Origin: Syngnathus acus
Lineage: Eukaryota > Chordata > Actinopteri > Syngnathiformes > Syngnathidae
Assembly: GCF_901709675.1 (NCBI RefSeq)
Contig: NC_051103.1
Span: forward strand, 4,635,501 to 4,699,500
Length of the DNA stretch: 64,000 nt
Direction: 5' to 3'
In this document: positions 39,030-50,838 of the stretch, one piece after another
Layout of the letters: every line of letters begins with the position of its first letter
Position numbering within the stretch: position 1 is the stretch's first letter
Position numbers and translations under genes: made by a program
The notes under the pieces: generated by a model
What the model was told of the DNA's origin: nothing
The model's input: only the letters and a program-made list of their open reading frames with translations
The model's database searches: none

Positions 39030-40415
39030 ACACCGTACCAACCACTACAGACCCCCAACAAAGACCTCACAGCACCACGAGACAAATTGATATGCAAATG
39101 TGTTCACTCATCACTCGGCAATAAGTCAAAGCGAGCGTTCACATGCGCGTTGGAGTGTTTCCTGACTAACTATCTTATTTATTGAGGATTGTAGATGTTT
39201 AAAGTCTTAACAGAGAGGTGGTCTTTTTCATTTTATTTACCTTTTGTTCAAATGTGTGTCACTTTTGGTCATATTGATCGTTTACGTTCCACTTAGAGGT
39301 GGCAGGAAACCAATTCATCCACTTAAAACAGTTAATGGCTATGATGGACTAAAATAATATATATGTATGTGTGTGACTTAATGTGTAATTAATTAAAATT
39401 GGAATTATCACAAGTGTTCATTAAATGTCAGTGATTGAACAGTAAATTTGTTAAAAAAAAATGTAGGGAAATATTCAATTGAATTAAGAATTTTTTCCAA
39501 AATGATTTGGTATTTTAATGAATTCATAACTTTGCGTACCTTCTGCTCATTTGGAAATGCAAATCTTTCAACAAGAAACTGAAAAAATCCAAAATATGTA
39601 AAAGGGATAGCTCATTTTAAATTGGATCACAGTGCGATACTTGCAGGGTCCCGTTTGAGGAGCATGACTTTTTTTTTTTAATACAATACTGCTACTAATA
39701 ATGCATCAGATGTATATGGCACTTTTCTGGACAAAGGATGGCAAAGAAGAGAAATCTTTATTTGACAAAGCCAGTAACAAACTCCTGGTGTGTTTCTATT
39801 TTGTCAATAAAGATGGCTCTGGGTGAACAAACATTGAGGTCACCAATGATATCCAATGAGTCTAGTTTCTAAGGAAACATTAAACATGAGTGTCCATTTG
39901 TGATTTGTCGACCTGTTGTGATGTAATTGCACTATTTATTAATCAAATGAAATCGGTGAAACTGAATCCTGATGGGTCCTAAATTCCTTTTTTGACATTT
40001 AACTGTTTAATAAAAAAACTTTTTTTTATGACGGAGAGGGCTTCGTTCTCAACGCAGACGTGTGACTTACCCTGCTGAGATTTATTAATGAAGACTACTC
40101 ATTGCTGACAGCTGAAGGCTAAAGTTGGGACTCAATGTGGGTCACATAACAATTCCAAGTGGGCCGTCAGGTGAAGCCAACAGCAGGGATCAAAATAGTT
40201 TGTATCAAGCTCACAAATCACAGTTAGATTTCACTTACCTCTGCCAAGGAGGTTATGTTGATATTGGCATGATTTTTATTTGCATGAATTCCACATTTCT
40301 ATTCAGTGGCAGCCCACTTGATGGTTATGAGAAGGGGAAACATAAGATTTGCTGTCCCCCAACATTGGCAAAAAAAATCCATATCGAGGCTTGGAAGAGT
40401 CTGTCAAACGATACC
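39030..40415. other. Convergent 3' UTRs of ndel1 and ascc1
   Basis: No gene of its own. It holds the ndel1 3' UTR (AATAAA at 39806-39811 and near 40006) and the ascc1 3' UTR on the other strand (AATAAA on the minus strand at 40081-40086). The two transcripts probably end within 300 bp of each other or overlap. Confidence 0.55.
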
Positions 40416-42891
40416 TCAGGAGAAGCTGATGCTTTCTGCAGAGGCGTAGTAGCCCATGCAATCGGCTGAATATCGCTGCGACAGTGACACCGTGTTCAGA
40501 TCCAGCTCTCCGAAATGATAAGCTCCAAATGTCTGCATTCGAGAACAACACACAAAAGGGCTTGGGATACGTAATTGTGGACTAGAGAATGAATAGAATA
40601 GAGAAAATAATTATTGTTGTACCATTTATTCTCTTAACATTATGACTTTTTTAAAAAGATTTGTTCTAACACGATGCTTTTGTCCTTGGTTATTTTCTCA
40701 AACATTAATCTGATAACATTATGACTTTATTCTCTTATCATTGCACCTGTATAACTTTAGGAATGGTTGAATTCTAAATGAAATTTATTACAGCATTTTT
40801 CTCTAACCTTTAATATATTTCTGGCATCAAATGCCTCTCGCTCATTCTTGCCATGTCTTCCTGACCCGCTGGCCTCTTCCACTGGAAAGGAAAAAAAAAA
40901 AACGTAATGTGAAACAAGGAGCTTGGGATCAGACTTCCAAACACAACACGGCATTAAATCGACTTGCTTCCACGCTGATGCAGTGGGCACAAAATCAAGG
41001 TTAGTTCTATTGGTTGGAATTTAGACCATAATTGACGTTGACCATGCGCTGGTAAACATGTTGGGAAATGCTTGGGAAATCTGGAGGGTGGGGAGGGCTT
41101 GATCCCAGGCCAAGATGAATCGAGTCTTTGTCAGTACTTGGAAAAACATGCTGCGGTCGCATGCGGATGCCACAAATGTCTCTGGCGAAATTTCGACATT
41201 GCAGCTCGACAGTTGAAAACATGCTGAAGATTTAGTTATTTTTTTTTACTATTATACTACTTAATATTATTAATTGTATCTCTATATACATACGTTGGCC
41301 CTCAAAAGTGGGGGAAAATGTTTTGTTGTCGGTTGTTCAAATTTTTTGTTTTGGTTTCGTTTGGCATAAGCGTTAATCTCGGTTCTAAAAATAGTGCATT
41401 GTGATTTCCTAAGAATGTTACCAAAGCAATCCTTAAAAAAAAAAATACAAAGACTGAGATATGTATAGAAATAAAGTGTAAGATTATATATTGACTGATT
41501 CCAACCATTTAAAGCATTGCCGAGAGCTATAGTGAAAAACCGTGTGTGGTATTGCCAATGTGATGTACCAGTGGTGTCTTTTCTGAACAGGGTATTGATC
41601 ACAGTGGCGTGCAGCTTGACTCTGTCCCATTCTTGTGTCATTTGGCCCACAGAGACGAAATACTCCACCAGGTGATCCGCAATCACCTGCAACCTGTAGC
41701 AGTAAACTTGAATACAAAGAAGATTACTTTTTTTTTTTTAGGTACTTCCATTACTTGTCAGAGCCGTCCGTCACGTTGACTTTAGCGTACAAGACGTCCA
41801 CCATGGCGGGGTCGTCGTTCATATACTCGATGCCTGCCACCTGTAAAGGCAGAGGCTTTCCTCCTGTGATGTGCCTGACGGAAAAAATCAGAAAATGTTT
41901 TTTTTTTTCATTCATTAAAGCTCTACACAAATCAAAAACATACCTGATAAAGTTCTGACAGTTCTGGAGGTGCTCGCATGCTTTCCTAATTTCCGAGTCA
42001 TCCAACAGCGTGAGTGTGCCGACAGTCAGGTGAAGCTTTGCCGGGTTCTGAAAGATGCTTTCATCGAGTCCGTGGTCCTATGCGATCATAAATGAATAAA
42101 TAAAAAGTATAAATACCTTTCACATGCAGTCTGTGTTTATTGTACCTGTGAACATTGCTCCAAGACATCATCTTTAAACTTCAAGAATCCCTTCTGGACT
42201 TTGGGGTCATTGAGGGGGAACGACAGGAAGTGCGTGAAAGGCTGCTTCTTCCGGAAGTTTTCAATGAGGACTTCGATTCTCGTGATGGCAGAGGAGACTG
42301 CAGCTTTGTGCGGCCCTGTGACGACTGAAAACATGAAAATAAATTACTTTTACGATTATAATTACTTTTAGACTTCTCAAAACAGAATTTCCAGTGAGGC
42401 GCCGATAATGGTCATACCTATCTGTCCTTCCACACCTTGTTTGGGGATGTTAATCGACGTTTTTGTGTCCAACTCAAGCTGTTTACGAGTTTCTCCCTTT
42501 TTACCGATGATGTATCTGTCGGAACAGGACAAATCAGAGAGATGAATATTCTCAGAGCTTTGGGTGTGTTTTTTATACTTTTGTGTGACTCACTTGTACA
42601 AGACAGTTGGCACGTCGATGGCACATCGGAATCCTCTCTCAGTCTGTTCAATCAAGTGAGCATCACATGTTTCCTCTGCCTCGAATTCTTCGCTCACGGC
42701 ATGACAAATAAGAACCACAAATTTTTACTTTTTATTACTTGCGCCCAGAGTTCATAATGCATGTTACACCTACCAGGTGTTCCCATGTAGGCGACATCTT
42801 CCTCTTCCTCCTCATACTGTTCTTCTTGAACAACGTTCCTTCGATATATTCTTCCATTTATATTAATAAGAGGAGGGCGTAAAACGTCCAT
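40416..42891 (-). CDS. ascc1: ASCC1, activating signal cointegrator 1 complex subunit 1
   Basis: ASCC1 is a nuclear KH and 2H-phosphoesterase-like subunit of the ASCC complex, which acts in transcription and in the ALKBH3-linked alkylation response. Nine exons on the minus strand keep phase: 42774-42891, 42594-42675, 42418-42515, 42146-42324, 41944-42077, 41755-41874, 41569-41693, 40808-40881 and 40416-40532. They give 348 residues (human about 357). The start MDVLRPPLI matches the human start. The KH domain (about 66-110) shows YIIGKKGETRK with the GxxG loop GKKG. The two HxT motifs of the 2H fold are at H175-T177 (KLHLTVG) and H272-T274 (VKLHATV). AGIEYMNDDPAMVDVLYAKV is a family hallmark. 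Divergent from anapc16, as in human 10q22.1. Confidence 0.95.
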
Positions 42892-43329
42892 TTTGTTAAC
42901 AAAAGCTATCCCAGCAGAGTAAAGCAGTGCAATTCAAGTAAATTACGCGATACAAACGCGTCACGAAATCTTAAGTTGTTTTGAATTTGTGCTCGTTGCT
43001 ACGTCAACATCGCCGCCATATTGTTATTTGCCGTAAACGGCCGACTTTGTCGTAAAGTGCAGCTGAGGTATCTTTTCAGCGAAACAAACGGCAGCATCAA
43101 CTGGGCGGATTAACGTCAAAGTTTCCAGGTTATCACGCGCATTGGGTGTAAGTTTCTTTGAAACATGATCAAATTACGATGTTTAACAAAGTGATAATGT
43201 TGCTATATCCACGATCGGCTGCTTTATTCGTTAACCAATGCTAAGCGAGCTAACGTTGGTGTTTTCATTGAGTGACGTCCGATTGCAATGCAAGTGACAA
43301 GTGCGTTTCCAAAAAATGTTGCACAGGCA
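42892..43329. promoter_or_regulatory. Bidirectional promoter of ascc1 and anapc16
   Basis: Only 438 bp separate the two start codons. The centre is CpG-rich and TATA-less. It holds a YY1-type site, read as CAATATGGCGGC on the minus strand (43012-43023). The anapc16 coding exon begins after an acceptor TGTTGCACAG at 43327, so anapc16 has a non-coding first exon here, probably ending at a GTAAGT-type donor near 43148. The head-to-head arrangement is also that of the human genes. Confidence 0.65.
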
Positions 43330-44004
<675 letters not shown>

Positions 44005-44086
44005 ACAAAAGTAAACACTGAGATGCCTTTTTAGGGGAGAAAACAAGGACTTTTTTTTTTTGGAAATAAAAATATTTATCTAATAA

Positions 44087-44200
44087 AATGAGGTGGCAAA
44101 AGTATCTACACTCTGTTCTTTAAGGTACTTGTTGAAGGTAAAAAGTTTTAAAATGTAGGAAGTAAAAATGTCAGGAAAAAAGAGGATTGTATAAACTGTC
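44087..44200. mobile_element. Fragment of the teleost AGTA-rich DNA element
   Basis: GAGGTGGCAAAAGTATCTACACTCTG and the following TACTTG/AAGTAAAAATG words match the stretch at 46200-46365 (AGAGGTGCCAAAAGTACTCA). This type of element, full of AGTA/TACT words that mimic AAGTAAAAGTACTCAG, is common in fish. Only a fragment is present here. Confidence 0.5.
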
Positions 44201-44980
44201 TAATTCTTTACATTCTGATTATTCATAGGCTTCGGTAACATAGAATATTTAAAAGTGCTATTTTCCCGGATAAAAAACATTTTTATTTTGGGAGAGGCTA
44301 GAATGAATGAATTAATGGCATTTCCATTCCTTTTAATAGGGAACGACGATTTGAGATGAGTACAATCGCAAGCATGCTCAGGGAAGGAATAATAGTAATT
44401 CAACATACAGTAACTAAGTATTTGTACTTTTTTTTTTCCTTCCCAACAATAATATGAGCGCGTGACACAGAAGCCATCACAAACAATCCATTCATGCACG
44501 TAATTAAAAGCCGTACATTCTTTGTGTCAGCTGTTTGTTATTTTGAGTTTAACTGCACTCTTTCACAAACATGTTCTAGTTGAACGAAGTGTGACGTCAC
44601 GGGTCTCGTATCAATCAGCAGACGTGCTGTGTTGACAGCGAGCAAACACGCTGTTTTGTTCCTCCTAGTGAATGAGCGTGTGTGTTTTTTAATTCACAGT
44701 GAGGAGGGTGTGGAGCGTACAGAATGTACTTGGAGAAAAACTGTCCAGGCGCTTGGCAAAGGCACGCCTTTGGACGCAGTCAGAATTCAATCCCAGGGAG
44801 AGAGTTCAAAAGTTTGGCGTGCTCGTCAACAAGTCAGGCGTCAGGAAATAAAAGTTCACCATCTCAAGTTCATGTGATCAAATTTGGAATCTCAGTGCAC
44901 ACACATTAAAACGTGGAAACGTGTGTGTGTGTTGGGGTAATTAAAAAAATACATAATTCTGTCCTCTAAATTAAAAAAAA

Positions 44981-45035
44981 AGTGGATATGAAAAGTCTTC
45001 ACACCCCTTTTCAAATGTTGGTTTTTGTGATAGAC
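44981..45035. mobile_element. Terminal fragment of a fish DNA transposon
   Basis: AGTGGATATGAAAAGTCTTC followed by ACACCCC, CAAATG and GGTTTTTGTGAT resembles the well-known fish repeat end with AAAAGTCTACACACCCC. The opposite end is not recognised, so this is a relic. Confidence 0.5.
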
Positions 45036-45798
45036 ATGCCGTAATGTTGGGCAAAGAGCGTACATACATAGGAGTGTAAAGTATATGCCTTAAAGAAATA
45101 CCGTATGACTATCAAATCTCGAAGAAGATTGACCTACATAATCTTGGGGGGTCGCCAGTGGGCCGCACCACACTAAGACGTGGGCCAACCCCCCCGCCCT
45201 CCCTTTTGGGACGCAGTGTGCTTTGTGGTGTTTGTCTTGTTTAGACAGCCACGCCCACTCACGTGTACCCACCAAAGTACTGCTCCCAACTTCCTCTCAC
45301 ACACACACACACCAACAACTTCCTCTTTTGCAACTTAACACCGTGAATGCACATCTTCCATCTGACCCTGGACTGATCGCCAGTCAATCCACACTCACAT
45401 TGACACCTATGACACCAGTCTTCAATGAATCCAACACCAGGTTTTGGAAATGTGGGAGGAAAGTGAAGGGATGACATATGAGTCTTGAAACCCAAACCTC
45501 AAAAATGTGAGGCAGACATGCAAACCACTTGACCATCGTGATGCTACGTGCGCAACTCATAACAAACAAATCAGCTGCTAGTGTCATCTTTATGGCATTG
45601 AGAGGCTGCAAAACATGTTTTTGAGCAGTCAGCTGATGGCTGATGCAATGTCATTGGTACACATTGACGTTGAACATCCCATTTGTACAGACAGACAGAT
45701 TGTTACATAGTCTAGTTGACTACAATATTTTTTTTAGTGTAAAAAAGGATTGTGAACTACTGCACTAGTCCCTTGTCTGTAGAATGGTAATCTTAAAG

Positions 45799-46118
45799 CA
45801 GAGGTGTCAAACTCATTTTTGTTGCGGGCCACAATGTCATTATGGTTTCCCTCATGGGGCCATTAATGACTTATATTATCGCATACACATAATAAAATCC
45901 AGTAAAAATAGTTCAACAATTTTCTAATTCACTTTGAAAGTGTGGCTTTAACAAAAGATCATCGCAATATCTCATTGTTATTAAGAGGAAAGACAATTTT
46001 GAGTTTTGGCATTTAAACTAGTAACATTGAGTTGACACTCATAATTTGGTTTTGCGGGCCACATAAAATGATGTGGCGGGCCGGATCTGGCCCCCGGGCC
46101 TTGACTTTGACACCTGTG
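45799..46118. mobile_element. Complete hAT-type MITE with target duplication
   Basis: The 320 bp element is bounded by inverted ends CAGAGGTGTCAAA and TTTGACACCTGTG. It is flanked by an exact 8 bp direct repeat, TCTTAAAG, at 45791-45798 and 46119-46126, the target-site duplication size of hAT transposons. Internal GCGGGCCAC and GGGCCGGATCTGGCCCCCGG are typical of this widespread vertebrate MITE group. It has no coding capacity. Confidence 0.9.
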
Positions 46119-46199
46119 TCTTAAAGCATCTGAAGGGCAACTTTCATTTTCTGAAATCTTTTGTTACTACAATTTGACTACAATTGGAGGGGTAAAGAG

Positions 46200-46365
46200 C
46201 AGAGGTGCCAAAAGTACTCACACTGTATTTTAGTACAAGTCAGGTTTTAAAAACATACTGGCAAAAGTAATCAAATCCTGTAATTTGGTAAAAGTAAAAG
46301 AAAAAAAAGCACAGACCGAAATGTGCTTAAGCGCAATTGCAAAGTACTTAGTTACATTCCACACA
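46200..46365. mobile_element. Second AGTA-rich hAT-like element copy
   Basis: Starts CAGAGGTGCCAAAAGTACTC, a hAT-like end, and continues with repeated AAGTA/TACTT words up to AAGTACTTAGTTACATTCCA. It is related to 44087-44200. The right end is unclear, and it lies 75 bp from the complete hAT MITE. Confidence 0.55.
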
Positions 46366-46743
46366 CGCAATGATATGCAATTTGTATGTAAAATGTTTCA
46401 TGTTTATTTATACAGCAATTATTCTATAGTCACATTTGACCAACGATTGGCAATGTAAATTGAGAAGGATTAAAAGAATGGACATGTTTCTGTGCATCAT
46501 GAACATAAAGCGGTAATGTCATGCATATTTGTTAAAACAGAGCGTTTTATTGTCATTTTCCGGAGCTGCAGCTGCTGCAGTGTTGTTTTCGAGGCTCTGC
46601 AGCAGAAAAAATGTGATGTAATGCTTTAGGAGCAAAACAGGTGATGTCATGATTTTGCAGCCATACAGTATACGCTCCCAGCTTAACCGGATAGCGACTT
46701 TTTGTCATTTAATGTCCGCTAAGCTTGGATGTTAAACAAAAGA

Positions 46744-46774
<31 letters not shown>

Positions 46775-46875
46775 TTACCGACAAGCCCAAGCAAGTCTCT
46801 GTACATTTCCACAGCAGCGGGGGTATGCTATTCAACACGAGCCCCCCTTTTTTTCTTTTTTTTGGTTCATCGCTG

Positions 46876-47126
46876 GCGTGTTACCAGGCAAGATACGGCT
46901 AGGAGGCGTGTCCGGCGTGACTATTCTTTTTGATTGGTTGGTAGGCCGTCGAAGAAGGCGTGGCTTCGAGGAGACTATATAAACATTGTTGCGGGTTGAT
47001 CCGGAGCCGCAGAGCTTTTCGACAGCTGGTTGACAAGTACAGGAGAGTACGAGGAAGTTGTCCGATGGTTGCTTTCTGCAGACAATAAAACTCCGAATAA
47101 CTGACATTTTTGCTTTGTCATTGAAG
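46876..47126 (+). promoter_or_regulatory. ddit4 core promoter, HRE-like cluster and first non-coding exon
   Basis: A TATA box (TATATAAA, 46976-46983) sits below an inverted CCAAT box (GATTGG, 46932-46937). Four GCGTG cores, the invariant part of hypoxia response elements, occur at 46876, 46906, 46915 and 46958, all on the plus strand. DDIT4 is a known HIF1 target. The probable first exon starts near 47005 and ends at donor TTGAAG|GTAAGG (47126). It contains a short uORF at 47065-47088 (ATG then TAA, seven codons). The coding exon begins after the acceptor at 47717. Confidence 0.7.
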
Positions 47127-47720
47127 GTAAGGACTTTGATATTAAAAATTGATTGCACTGTATTCGCAAAGTCATTGTGCACTTTCATACTGCTACTTTT
47201 TCTTTTCATTTTTCAAATGGATAGCTCTGTAAAAATAAATGCGCTGCAAAATGATCCGTTTCTCTGTTTTTGCTATTTATAATTTTAAGGTTTGTTAACA
47301 GCATTCTAAATAGTATCATTCGGAGCGTTTAGCTAAAGGAAATGAAAATTGTCAAAACACCTAAAAATATCCCTTTTGTTAAAAAAAATTAGTTTTACTC
47401 CAGAGTTGTATAGTTTAGATTTGATCCTTCTGTATCCTGCGATTAAAAAAAAGTGTACAGTGACTTTCCAAAAGACCGTGCAGGAAAAAAAATCATAAGT
47501 ATGGAGCCTCAGACATGACATGGGGGGAAGGGGAAATGAATGAATCTGTATTATTTTGTGTGCATATTATTTGGCATCCACAAATGAATATTCTATGTCC
47601 ATGCCAGGAGCTCCATAATTAAGTTCCATTCTGAGAGCTCAAGTTTCCTTTGTTAGCCTTTCTGCAAATTCGACAGTGATCTCATCCTCTTGTTTGGTGG
47701 CCTCTTTTCCAACACAGGCG

Positions 47721-48464
47721 ATGCATTCGAGTGCCTCAAACGTGCAAACCGGCAGCTTGCCCCCGTCTCCGGTGGACAGCAGTCCCAGGAGGCTATCTTG
47801 GGGCAACCTGGTGCAAAGACTGACTGACAGTATGGAGTCCAGGTCCAACAACAGCAGCAGGAGCGACCTCTCTGACTCAGGTGGGTAAAACGTGCAATTT
47901 GGTACTGAGGACTTCAGTGGGAACTCCGGGGTTGGTTTTTTCCACTCGCCCCGTCTGGGTTCTAATGTCGTTATCCTTCTGATCCCAACAGCGTCTGACC
48001 TGTCAGAGGAGGATCTTTTCTATGACCCCACCGAGGAGGCCGTCTTGAAGAAGGTGGTGGAGCTGATCGAGCGAAGCCTGCGCGAGGCAAAGGACTCGGC
48101 GTGCGCCCTGCGCTGCGCCAAGCTCCTCATCCCCGACCGGCTCCTGGAGCGTATCGGGGGCGAACTCCTGCACCTGGCGGCCAGCGAGCCGTGCGGCCTG
48201 CGTGGCGCCCTGGTGGACCTGTGCGTGGAGCGGGGGGCACTGTGCGAGAGCGTGGCGCAGCTCTCGGCGGACCCCTACCTGGTGCCCACCTTTCAACTGA
48301 CTCTGGTGCTAAGGCTAGAGTCCGGTGGGCTGTGGCCCAAGATCCAAGGACTTTTTAGTTCCAAAGTGCCAGCGGGAAGGCAAGCCATCAAGCTGAGCAC
48401 CGGATTCCGCGTCATCAAGAAAAAACTGTACTGTTCCGAGGATCTGCTGATTGAGGAATGCTGA
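47721..48464 (+). CDS. ddit4: DDIT4/REDD1, stress-induced mTORC1 inhibitor
   Basis: DDIT4 is induced by hypoxia, DNA damage and glucocorticoids and restrains mTORC1 through TSC1/2 in the cytosol. Two coding exons, 47721-47880 and 47992-48464, encode 210 residues (human 232). The N terminus is Ser-rich and variable ([14 protein letters not shown], then a run of Ser and Asn). The conserved C-terminal REDD domain (from about 75) has [43 protein letters not shown] and [13 protein letters not shown], and ends LLIEEC. These are nearly identical to human. The start is the first ATG after the acceptor AACACAG. The polyadenylation signal is AATAAA at 48777-48782. It lies between anapc16 and dnajb12 as in human 10q22.1. 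Confidence 0.96.
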
Positions 48465-50838
48465 AGATGACTGTAACCTTCTAAAAAAGAAGGATGTCAA
48501 CCTGGTACGAGTGAAGCTTTCTCAAGTGTGTACCTCAGTTTCTATGGAAACCGCCCAAATGGCAGCTATATATGGTCATTTAAAAAAAAAAAAAAGAAAA
48601 AAAAAAAAGATGAAAAACCCAGAAAACAAAACCATATCATTTGCCATAACAGCTTCTCATCAGACATCATTCCATACCAGTGTGGACGCTTATTTATTTG
48701 ATATTCAAATACTCATGACATTGCAGTTTGTTTGCACAAATTTTGTTTTGCTTTTTGTATTTTCACAGACGCAAAGAATAAATTATTTTTTTTATTAAAT
48801 TGAGTCCTTGTTGTTATTCCTGCATTCTATCAGTGATTTTAAAGCACAACACACTTTTGAACACTCATATATATATATATATATATATACTCTTGATGAT
48901 GGTTGGCTTAATTAAAATAAAGAAAATTTATATTGGGATATATTGGTCTTTCTTTCAAATTATTTGTATATTTTAGGAAATTTTATGGATCAAAACACTA
49001 GTGAGGACTACTCATGAAGTACTCATATATATATATATATATAAAAAGTGGTATCAAACATTTCTAGCCTGTGTATACATGTATAAATAATAATAAGTTA
49101 GGATTAGATTGATGACGTGCCCACAATGAAAGTGTGTCCGCTTCACCCCCACTATGACCACCTGAAGTCAAAATCTGCCTGGCGACACAGGAGGAAGGCC
49201 TTTTTGAGAACATGACACCGCACTTCCTGCCGAGCACATGCGGCACGTCGGCCAAGTAATGTGAACGTGCGGGGAGCAGCGATCCCAGCTGCGGCCGTGA
49301 AAAAAAATGCTGACTGCGTGCTTTGCTTTAACTCTTGTTTGTTCAGCTCCGAAACACAAAGCGGCCACGTCGTTGTTGAGCATTTCCACTTTTTGTTTTA
49401 TTTTCCCGTATCGCGCAGTAAAAACATGGTGGGAAGAGTTTCAAGCGGGGCTTATCATACCATTTTTCTCAACCCAAATAATCATTAAAAACATTAAAAA
49501 CAAGTATTGTGCAAAAGTCTCAAGCCGCCAATAGACTCATTTGAATGACTTTTTTTTTTTTTTTGCAGTAAGAGTGATTAACCCAAAGGTTAGAGTTGGG
49601 TTAACGGTTAGGTTTGTGTTAGAGGGTTAAGGTTAGGGGTTAAGGATTTAAGAGTTAGGTGTTAGGGTTGAGGTTGGGTTAGGGCAGGGGACAAGATGAT
49701 CAGGTGGAAACGAACAAAGAACTGAATAACACAATTCTGATTGAGGTTAAATGACAGTAAAGCTTAAGTAGCAAGCTAATAAATAGTCAATAGTAACATG
49801 TCAACTATCATTCCACCTTGTTTCTACTATACTTAAGGATAGACTTGCATATTTTGCAAGTCTTTTCTGGATAACTGGCCTAATTTTTAGTTAAACATTT
49901 CCATATGCTTGTTTGCGGGGCGGTTGCTTTCAGTCAGGCGTCTGTTGTTGATGCCAAGACACGTGCAACAAATTTTCTATTGCTATCGGTGGCATGTGAA
50001 TCATTGGCGGTTGTATAGGGAATTTGCACCCTTCTGTCGCCTTCTGGAATAACCTTCTGTCAAATAGATGCGAGAAGAGATGATGGGCCCGTGTATGGGT
50101 GTAGGTTGTTAGTGGTTAAAGGTTAGCGTTGGGTTTTTAGGGCTTGACAATTTATCTAATATTGCATTTCATAAAACCTTTGCACATTACTGTAGGAGAC
50201 ATCAGTGACAACATTGGAGTTGACGTGACGGACAATACACGTGTGTGTTTTCCCATGACTTCTGCATAGATTCCAAAAGTTGCTTCCAAGGTACGACTGA
50301 AGCAGAATGCCTCAAACTTTCTTGTCGATTAAATTAAACGGCCCCAAAAAGAAGTCCCGCGCCACAGGCTCATGAAACTGTTTCGTTTAGTGGCCTAGAG
50401 CTAATCCTTACCGTTTTTCGCAATGCTTCGTCGCTTTTAACCGGTTTAGCAGGCGCTGCTTTGTCTTGTGTTGCATGTCAAATTGTCTTGTCTAGAAGGT
50501 AAGCTGATATTTACAGCCAGGTCAGCCTAGAAAAGACAAATAGATCAATAAATCAAATACAAACAGATAATTGTTTCCTTTTGTTGTCTTTTTGCCCGAC
50601 ATAAATCATTAAGTCGATATGAAGCTCCGCCTTCACTGGATCGGCCGCTGTCATTGGACGAAATGGACGTCAATCCCAAACGTGCACATCCTTTATGAGT
50701 CATATTTATATTTCGAGCACTTTCACAAATCGCCAGACAATTGATTTGTGTATAGCAACTTTTGTAACCCCAAAGGTGTATATTAATCGACAGATCCAAT
50801 GCTTACCTGTCAAAATAAGGAGGAAGGCGAGGGCGACA
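48465..50838. other. ddit4 3' UTR and ddit4-dnajb12 intergenic region
   Basis: No gene is seen beyond the ddit4 3' UTR, which contains AATAAA at 48777. Two AT dinucleotide tracts lie at 48867-48889 and 49024-49042, both preceded by ACTCATATA. A degenerate GGTTAGGG-type stretch is listed separately. The dnajb12 3' UTR must extend into the right part, but I see no clear polyadenylation signal. Confidence 0.55.
49595..49690 (+). repeat. Degenerate telomere-like (GGTTAG-type) repeat
   Basis: Roughly 95 bp built from variants of GGTTAG: GGTTAACGGTTAGG, GGGTTAAGGTTAGGGG, GAGTTAGGTGTTAGGG and GTTGGGTTAGGG. Spacing is irregular. It could be an old interstitial telomeric stretch or a coincidental GTTAGG minisatellite. 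Confidence 0.55.

Larger units (their letters stand above)
44005..46860. other. Intergenic region rich in mobile-element relics
   Basis: No gene is seen between anapc16 and ddit4. It contains the transposon-like pieces listed separately (44087-44200, 44981-45035, 45799-46118, 46200-46365), an uninterrupted poly-A run at 46745-46772 and CA and GT microsatellites near 44923 and 45299. Short ORFs carry no family signal. Confidence 0.6.

Noticed and set aside
43288-43329. N-terminal extension of anapc16 by 14 residues
   Set aside because: A splice acceptor lies just before the family start codon, and the extension has no match in the human protein.
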